Made by a program: the position numbers and the translations under genes | NCBI GenBank assembly: GCA_039587475.1 | Contig: JBDHIK010000049.1 | Location: 1-20,992 of the forward strand | Direction: 5' to 3' | Length of the DNA: 20,992 nt | Origin: N074bin45 sp039587475 | GTDB lineage: Bacteria > Gemmatimonadota > Gemmatimonadetes > Gemmatimonadales > GWC2-71-9 | Shown: positions 15,844 through 20,992 of the stretch, in pieces | How positions within the stretch are numbered: position 1 is the first letter of the stretch | How the letters are laid out: the number at the start of each line of letters is the position of its first letter | Notes under the pieces: generated by a model | What the model was told of the DNA's origin: nothing | Database searches by the model: none | The model's input: only the letters and a program-made list of their open reading frames with translations

Positions 15844-16300
15844 GCGCCTGTTCCACTCGGGGCATAGCCCGATCGAGCAGTCCATCCAGCTGCGCGAAGG
15901 TGTCCCGATAGGCATCGATGTCTGCGCCGAACGGATCGCTGACCTCGGCCTCGGCTCCGGCCAGGCCACCGTACTCGCCCAGCAGGTAGACCTTGCCGCC
16001 GCCACCCAGTTCCTCCACGCGACTGCGGTGATGACGGGACATGGTCAGAATCAGCGCCGCGTCCGCCACCAGCTCCCTCGTCAGCAGCGTGGCCCGGTGA
16101 TTTGACAAATCCAGCCCGTGTTCGAGACTGACCAGGTAGGCTCCCTCGGAAACGGGAGCTCCATCCCAGGCGCCGGTGCCGGCCGAGTCCACCTCGGCTG
16201 GTAGATCGGTGTCCTCGAGCTTGGAGCGGAGTAACTCTTCCGCCATGGGACTGCGGCAGGTATTCCCGGTGCACACGAGGAGGATGGTGGGCTGACTCAT
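15830..16300 (-). CDS. Low-molecular-weight phosphatase, likely protein-arginine phosphatase (YwlE-like)
   Basis: A 156-residue LMW-PTP fold phosphatase. The P-loop C10-TGNTC-R16-S (CX5R) supplies the nucleophile and phosphate-binding Arg. The general-acid loop is SDPFGADID with D122. Thr at position 14 of the P-loop, where classical tyrosine phosphatases carry Ile, is the known determinant of arginine-phosphate specificity in Bacillus YwlE. The DPFG-x-x-ID-x-Y-x-x-T stretch also resembles YwlE. Adjacency to a sua5/tsaC gene is likewise seen in Bacillus (ywlC-ywlE). The start ATG 16300 shares one base with the upstream stop (TGATG); a GTG at 16312 would add four residues. The arginine-phosphatase role is an inference. 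Confidence 0.88.
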   Translation of the reverse strand: MSQPTILLVCTGNTCRSPMAEELLRSKLEDTDLPAEVDSAGTGAWDGAPVSEGAYLVSLEHGLDLSNHRATLLTRELVADAALILTMSRHHRSRVEELGGGGKVYLLGEYGGLAGAEAEVSDPFGADIDAYRDTFAQLDGLLDRAMPRVEQALAGD

Positions 16301-16950
16301 CAGGGGGCCCACCGCCCCACGCGGGCACGTAGCTCAGCCCGTGGGATGGCCCCTTCCCGGATGATCCGGGGCGGGACGATGGTGCAGTCCACCAGCGTCG
16401 ATGGAGGCACGTCTCCCAGCACGCCACCGTCCAGGAGCAGCAGACTGCCGTCCTCGGTCGCGTCTCGGAACAACTCCTCGAGTCCCTCCACGCCGGGGGC
16501 CGGTCGCCCCCCCGGCCTGTTGGCAGACGTCGAGGTAATCGGCGCACCCATGACCGAAATCAGTCGCCGGATGCGATCGTGTGAGGTCATCCGGACGGCG
16601 ATGCCGCCTTCCGGTCCCCGGAGCCCTTCCGGCAGACGACCCTCACCTCCGCGCAGCACCAGAGTCAAGGGGCCGGGCCAGCACTCGTCGGCAAGCGCCT
16701 TGGCCGACGGACTGAACACCAGTCCGCACGCCTCGGCCATCGGACGACTCGAGACGAGCAGCAGAAACGGTTTCCGGGACGGCCGTCCCTTCAGGGCAGC
16801 CAGGGAGGTGAGATCTTCTTCTACTGCCCGCGACCCGAGCCCGTACACGGTCTCGGTCGGGTACCCGATGAGTCCGCCGCGGCTCAAGTGATCGATGACG
16901 GTGGGGATCGAGGCATCAGCTTCGGCGTCGGTGCGAAACGGCAAGATCAC
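16300..16950 (-). CDS. tsaC: L-threonylcarbamoyladenylate synthase (TsaC/Sua5 family)
   Basis: Makes threonylcarbamoyl-AMP from threonine, bicarbonate and ATP, the first step of t6A37 modification of ANN-decoding tRNAs. At 216 residues it has only the YrdC-like catalytic domain, so it is the short TsaC form rather than the longer Sua5 with an extra C-terminal domain. Motifs are YPTETVYGLGS (30-40), LKGRPSRKPF (53-62) and TSTSANRPGG, which line the nucleotide and threonine pocket. It starts with GTG 16950 in a GTGA overlap with the ispD stop, and shares one base with the following phosphatase gene. Confidence 0.95.
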   Translation of the reverse strand: MILPFRTDAEADASIPTVIDHLSRGGLIGYPTETVYGLGSRAVEEDLTSLAALKGRPSRKPFLLLVSSRPMAEACGLVFSPSAKALADECWPGPLTLVLRGGEGRLPEGLRGPEGGIAVRMTSHDRIRRLISVMGAPITSTSANRPGGRPAPGVEGLEELFRDATEDGSLLLLDGGVLGDVPPSTLVDCTIVPPRIIREGAIPRAELRARVGRWAP

Positions 16951-17648
16951 GCGCCACCTGCCTTGGTCACCAGCGCCTCAGCCAGCAGGAGATCCTCGGG
17001 CACCGTGACCTTCAGATTACGCGGAGTGTCGGGGACCAATGCCACGGGAACACCGATGGCCTCCGCAAGCGCCGCGTCGTCCGTCGCCAACTGGCCATGC
17101 TCCAGGGCACGGCGGTGGGCCTCGGTCAGAACCGATCGTGGAAATCCCTGGGGCGTCTGGGCACGCCACAGGTTTTCACGTGGAACCGTGCCGGCCACGA
17201 GCGGCGGGTCGGTCCCGGGGATGGCGCGCTTCAACGTGTCGCGGACCGGTACCGCGGCCACCGCCGCGGTACCGGCACGGGCCAGCGCTATGATGCGATC
17301 GATCACATCGCGCTCGGGAAAGGGGCGGGCGCCATCGTGCACCAGCACCAACTCACAGGCCGGAGGAAGTGCCGCGAGACCGGCCGAAACGGAATCGCTC
17401 CGTTCCGTCCCACCGGCGACGAGGGAGAGTCGATCACCGACGTGGGGCCGGAGCCACTCCGGGGGCGCGGCCGCATCTTCCGGCGCCAGGACGATGGTGA
17501 CGTGCACCACGTCCGGATGCTGTGCGAAGGGTCGAAGGGCCCGCAACAACAAGGGCACGCCCAGAAGATCGCGAAACTGCTTGGGCACATCCCCTCCGAA
17601 GCGATGTCCAGCCCCGGCGGCCACGATCACCACACCGACGTCACGCAT
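16947..17648 (-). CDS. ispD: 2-C-methyl-D-erythritol 4-phosphate cytidylyltransferase
   Basis: Third enzyme of the MEP isoprenoid pathway, making CDP-methylerythritol; 233 residues. It shows the nucleotide-binding AAGAGHRFG (10-18) with PKQF (22-25), VLVHDGARPF near 100, the VRDTLKRA segment, RAQTPQGF, and a C-terminal NLKVTVPEDL typical of IspD. ATG 17648 overlaps the radA stop by eight bases, and its likely ribosome-binding site GGAG lies inside radA ten bases upstream. Its translation may therefore depend on ribosomes finishing radA, which matters because radA is frameshifted. There is no ispF fused or adjacent. Confidence 0.97.
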   Translation of the reverse strand: MRDVGVVIVAAGAGHRFGGDVPKQFRDLLGVPLLLRALRPFAQHPDVVHVTIVLAPEDAAAPPEWLRPHVGDRLSLVAGGTERSDSVSAGLAALPPACELVLVHDGARPFPERDVIDRIIALARAGTAAVAAVPVRDTLKRAIPGTDPPLVAGTVPRENLWRAQTPQGFPRSVLTEAHRRALEHGQLATDDAALAEAIGVPVALVPDTPRNLKVTVPEDLLLAEALVTKAGGA

Positions 17649-19015
17649 TGATGGCCGGCTCCAGCTGGTCGATGCGCTCCAATCCGACGGTCGTCATTGC
17701 CGGGAGGCCGGACGTCGCGCGGGCCGAGGTGAAGCATCGGCGGAAACCGTGCTGTGCCGCTTCTGCCAACCGCCGGTCGCTGCCGCTCACCGGACGGATT
17801 TCCCCACCAAGACCCACCTCGCCCAGAAACAAGCCATCGGCCGGTGTCGGCACCTGCCGGAGACTCGAGATGAGGGCCGCGATGACGGCCAGATCGGCTG
17901 CCGGCTCGGACACCCTGACGCCGGCACTGATCTGGACGAAGACGTCATGCGACCCGAGCCCGATGCCGGCCCGGCGGTCCAGAACGGCGAGCAGCACGGC
18001 AAGGCGCTTGGGGTCGAGCCCGGTGACGACTCGCTGCGGCGTGCCGTAACCGGCCGGAGCGGTGAGCGCCTGGACTTCGACCAGCATGGGGCGGGTCCCT
18101 TCCATGAGAGCCGTGACCGCGGTGCCGCTGGTGCCTTCGGCCCGCGCGGCAAGAAACACCGCGGAGGGGTCCGGCACCGGCACCAGTCCCTGCCCGGTCA
18201 TGGCGAACACGCCCAACTCGTCGACCGACCCGAAACGATTCTTGGTGGCACGCAGCAGGCGGTGGTCAAGGCTGCCTTCGCCTTCGAAGTACAAGACGGT
18301 GTCGACGATGTGCTCCAACGTCTTGGGACCGGCGATACCGCCCCCTTTGGTGACATGCCCGACGACCACGACGGTCACGTTCTCTTCCTTGGCGAAGCGC
18401 ATCAAGGTCGCCGCCGATTCCCGTACCTGCGACACGCTTCCCGGACTGCTTTCTACCCCGTCGGCACCGACGGTCTGGATCGAATCGATGACGACGATTT
18501 CGGCACGAATCTCCCGGGCGGCGCCCATGATCGTCTCCACCTGTGTGTCGGCGACGACATGGACCGCGCCGGCCTCTTCTTCGAGACGCGCGGCGCTCAG
18601 TCGCAACTGAGCCGCAGACTCCTCGCCCGTCTCGTAGAGGACCCGCCGGTCACGCGCTTCCAGGCGTGTCGCCACCTGCAACAGGAGCCACCTGCAACAG
18701 GAGGGTGGACTTGCCGATGCCAGGCTCTCCGCCGATGAGGACCATCGACCCCGGGACCAGGCCGCCGCCAAGCACCAAATCGAATTCGTCAATCCCGGTG
18801 CGCCACCGTTCGACGGGCTCGTCGCTTCCCGCCGACAACAGCGCGGCGGACGACGCCGGCACGCGACGCGTTCCGCCGCTCGGTCTGCTGGCGGGAAGGC
18901 TCACCTCGGCCACGGCGTTCCACTCCCCGCACCCCTCACAGCGCCCGACCCATTTGGGGTGGTCGTGCCCGCACTCGCCACACCGGTACCTGGTGCGGAC
19001 CTTAGTCGACGTCAC
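17641..19015 (-). pseudogene. radA: DNA repair protein RadA, disrupted by a 16-base duplication (frameshift)
   Basis: RadA is a RecA-like, hexameric branch-migration ATPase used in recombination and transformation. As written, translation from GTG 19015 gives residues 1-110 of RadA and then 11 out-of-frame residues to a TGA at 18652-18650. The good part holds the zinc finger (C12, C15, C27, C30) and Walker A GEPGIGKST (96-104). The rest continues in another frame to 17641: Walker B VVIDSIQT, the RadA signature KNRFG, and the Lon-protease-like domain ending GEVGLGGEIRPV. Deleting one copy of a 16-base tandem repeat at 18671-18703 joins both parts (LLLQVA/TRLEARD) into a 452-residue protein of normal length. 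The start overlaps dnaB by 14 bases and has AGGA five bases upstream. Confidence 0.93.
18671..18703. repeat. Perfect 16-base tandem duplication inside radA
   Basis: The unit, GCCACCTGCAACAGGA on the plus strand, occurs at 18671-18686 and again at 18687-18702, with the following G extending the period by one base. Sixteen is not a multiple of three, so the extra copy shifts the radA frame immediately after the Walker A motif. The unit contains a short inverted repeat (CCTG/CAGG on the coding strand), which could favour polymerase slippage. Confidence 0.98.
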
Positions 19016-20402
19016 TCGGGTCCTGGCGGTCGGTATGGTCGAGGAATCGGGTACATGACTTCTGGAAGAAGAGGTCGATGGTACCGGTAGGGCCGTTGCG
19101 GTGCTTCCCCACGATAACCTCGGCCTTCCCCTCGAGACTGTTGCCGTCCTTGTCGACGGGCCCCTCGTACATCTCCGGGCGGTGAATGAAGAGCACGACG
19201 TCGGCATCCTGTTCAATGGCCCCTGAGTCTCTGAGATCTGACAGGATGGGCCGTCGGTCGCCCCCACGCTGTTCCGACGCGCGTGACAACTGGGACAGCG
19301 CCATGACCGGGACGTCGAGTTCCTTGGACAGCGCCTTGAGGGACCGTGAGATCTCCGAGATCTCCTGGACACGGTTCTCCACTCGTTCCGGGCTGCGCAT
19401 CAGCTGCAGGTAGTCGACGATGACCAGCCCGACTTCTGACTCGGCGCGGAGCCGGCGTGCCTTGGAGCGCATCTCCAGCAGGGTGAGGCCCGGCGTGTCG
19501 TCGATCCAGATGGGGCAGTTCTGCAAGATCCCAGCGGCACGAGCCAACTGGGTGAAATCCGAGTCCCGCAGGTTGCCCCGCCGCACCTTCTGACTGTCGA
19601 CCAGCGCTTCGGCACAGAGCATCCGCTGCACCAGCGAGGCCTTGGACATTTCCAGCGAGAAGATGGCGATGCCGGTGCCCTCTTCGGCGGCGGCATGGGT
19701 CGCGACGTTGAGGCAGAACGCCGTCTTCCCCATGGAAGGACGGGCGGCCACGATGACCATCTCCCCTGGCTGGAACCCCGCGGTCATTTCATCCAAATCT
19801 GCGAAGCCGCTGGCGACACCGGTAACCGTTTTCTGGGCCTTGTGGAGCGTCTCGATGCGCTCCATGGTGGGCCACAGCATCTCTTTGATGCGCGTGAAGC
19901 CCTCGTCGCCCCGTTCCTGCGAGATCTGAAAGATGCGCGACTCGGCGCGGTCGAGGAGATCCCCTGCGGTGGCTCTGCCTTCGTAGGCCTCGGAGATGAC
20001 GGCAGTGGAGGTCTCGATGAGCCGCCGCAGGATGGCCTTGTCGCGGATGATCTTGGCGTGGAACTCGAGGTTGGCCGCCGTCGGGACGGCATCGACCAGT
20101 TCCGCGATGTACTCGACGCCTCCGGCTTCATCCAGTTCGCCACGGCGCAGCAGTTCGTCCCGGAGGGTGACGTGGTCGATGACGGTGTGCTGCTCCGTCA
20201 TGGCCAGCATGGTCCGGAACAGCCGCCGGTGGCCCTCGCGATAGAACATCCAGTCTTCGAGCAACTCGGACGCCCTGAGCGCGGCGTCCTGATCGAGGAC
20301 CATGGCGCCGAGCACGGCCTGCTCGGCCTCGTTGTTCCAGGGAGCGGCTCGTCCTACGTAGGGATCAGCGGTCGAGGAGCTGTCGGGCGATACGGACGTC
20401 AT
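19002..20402 (-). CDS. dnaB: Replicative DNA helicase DnaB
   Basis: Hexameric helicase that unwinds DNA ahead of the replication fork; 466 residues. The N-terminal DnaB domain (about 20-125) starts PWNNEAEQAVLGAM. The RecA-like C-terminal domain has Walker A ARPSMGKT (220-227), FSLEMS with E251, Walker B LVIVDYLQLM (326-335), the LSQLSR sensor, LSDLRDSGAIEQDADV, and VGKHRNGPTG with the arginine finger region. There is no intein, although DnaB is a frequent intein host. The start ATG 20402 overlaps the upstream glycosylase gene by 38 bases; no later in-frame start precedes the conserved region. The stop overlaps radA by 14 bases. Confidence 0.98.
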   Translation of the reverse strand: MTSVSPDSSSTADPYVGRAAPWNNEAEQAVLGAMVLDQDAALRASELLEDWMFYREGHRRLFRTMLAMTEQHTVIDHVTLRDELLRRGELDEAGGVEYIAELVDAVPTAANLEFHAKIIRDKAILRRLIETSTAVISEAYEGRATAGDLLDRAESRIFQISQERGDEGFTRIKEMLWPTMERIETLHKAQKTVTGVASGFADLDEMTAGFQPGEMVIVAARPSMGKTAFCLNVATHAAAEEGTGIAIFSLEMSKASLVQRMLCAEALVDSQKVRRGNLRDSDFTQLARAAGILQNCPIWIDDTPGLTLLEMRSKARRLRAESEVGLVIVDYLQLMRSPERVENRVQEISEISRSLKALSKELDVPVMALSQLSRASEQRGGDRRPILSDLRDSGAIEQDADVVLFIHRPEMYEGPVDKDGNSLEGKAEVIVGKHRNGPTGTIDLFFQKSCTRFLDHTDRQDPSDVD

Positions 20403-20958
20403 CCCAGGTCGGCTTCTTCCAGTTCGGGTTCCGCAGGAGCGCGGCGGGATGATACGTCACCACGAGGGGGATCCCTCCGTAGGTGTGCACCTGTTCCCGC
20501 AACTGCCCCAGACTCTTGCGCACGCCGAGGAGACTCTCCGCGGCGGTCCCACCGAGGGCCATGATGACCTTCGGCCGGATCAGGGCGACTTGACGTTGAA
20601 GATACGGAAGGCAGGCTGCCACTTCGTCCGGCAAGGGCTTCCGATTCTGCGGAGGCCGGCACTTCACGATGTTCGCGATGAACACGCTCTCGCGCGGGAT
20701 ATGTATAGCCTTGAGGATGGTGTTCAGCAACTCCCCTGCGGCACCGACGAACGGGCGACCTGTGGCGTCTTCCTTCGCCCCGGGGCCCTCCCCGATCAGC
20801 ATCAGTCGCGCCTCAGGGTTCCCTTCTCCGGGCACCGCGTGACTGCGCCCTTCCGCCAGGGCGCACCGCGTGCACGACGACACCGCGGTCGCGACGGCGT
20901 CCAGGGACTCGAGCGCGGCGGGACCGTCGTCGAGCAGCGAGGCCGTCGGCAGCTCCAC
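20365..20958 (-). CDS. Family-4 uracil-DNA glycosylase (iron-sulfur type)
   Basis: Removes uracil from DNA to start base-excision repair. From GTG 20958 it has 197 residues. The uracil-recognition motif is GEGPGAKED (56-64), followed by GRPFVGAAG. NIVKCRPPQNRKP and the catalytic-loop motif YHPAALLRNP (169-178) are typical of family 4. 4Fe-4S ligands are C29, C32 (CTRC), C100 and C116. The frame stays open to the right edge (20992) with no stop, and many family members have N-terminal extensions, so the true start may lie outside the window. It overlaps dnaB by 38 bases, linking base repair and replication genes in one message. Confidence 0.93.
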   Translation of the reverse strand: MELPTASLLDDGPAALESLDAVATAVSSCTRCALAEGRSHAVPGEGNPEARLMLIGEGPGAKEDATGRPFVGAAGELLNTILKAIHIPRESVFIANIVKCRPPQNRKPLPDEVAACLPYLQRQVALIRPKVIMALGGTAAESLLGVRKSLGQLREQVHTYGGIPLVVTYHPAALLRNPNWKKPTWDDVRIARQLLDR

Positions 20959-20992
20959 CGCGATGCCCGGACCGGGGATCTTCGGTGCGTCC

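Noticed and set aside
16888..18738. 616-codon plus-strand open frame opposite ispD and radA
   Set aside because: Low-complexity composition and no motifs. It is a shadow of high-GC codon use on the minus strand.
1..20992. Mobile elements, CRISPR arrays, tRNA/rRNA genes, defence genes, riboswitches
   Set aside because: No spaced repeats, transposase or integrase motifs, cloverleaf-like segments or recognised riboswitch cores were seen. Genes occupy nearly all bases.

Overview
GC-rich bacterial chromosome carrying densely packed housekeeping genes. Everything from position 304 to the right edge is read leftward (minus strand). The only plus-strand gene is the 3' part of a dCTP deaminase at the left edge. 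I see no phage, IS, CRISPR, tRNA or rRNA, and no gap between genes exceeds about 125 bases. Gene content (five-helix type succinate dehydrogenase anchor, NAD-type GAPDH, stand-alone carA next to an HU gene, secreted M28 peptidase) suggests a free-living Gram-negative-like lineage such as Gemmatimonadota. That placement is an inference of modest confidence.

Layout in the direction of transcription (right to left). Block 1: family-4 uracil-DNA glycosylase, dnaB, radA (broken), ispD, tsaC/sua5, a low-molecular-weight phosphatase with the signature of arginine phosphatases, aroE, comF, gap, pgk, tpiA, secG, carA. Block 2: an HU gene with its own promoter (TTGACA-17-TATCGT) and a downstream hairpin terminator. 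Block 3: moaD, moaE, moaA (molybdopterin synthesis) and trmL. Block 4: mdh, sdhC, sdhA, sdhB (malate and succinate oxidation in the TCA cycle) and a secreted glutamate-carboxypeptidase-like M28 peptidase that ends head-on against dcd.

Packing is extreme. Five junctions use the same four-base GTGA overlap (start GTG, stop TGA), others overlap by 1 to 38 bases, and dcd and the peptidase share a palindromic CTAG as their opposed stop codons. This points to long polycistronic messages with translational coupling. The gap-pgk-tpiA run forms a glycolytic unit, and mdh-sdhCAB a respiratory one.

The most notable observation is in radA. A perfect 16-base tandem duplication directly after the Walker A motif shifts the frame and truncates the protein at 121 residues. 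Removing one copy restores a full-length 452-residue RadA. This is either a sequencing or assembly error, a recent inactivating mutation, or a reversible slippage switch. I did not find a convincing undescribed multi-gene system; the remaining findings concern gene architecture and regulation.
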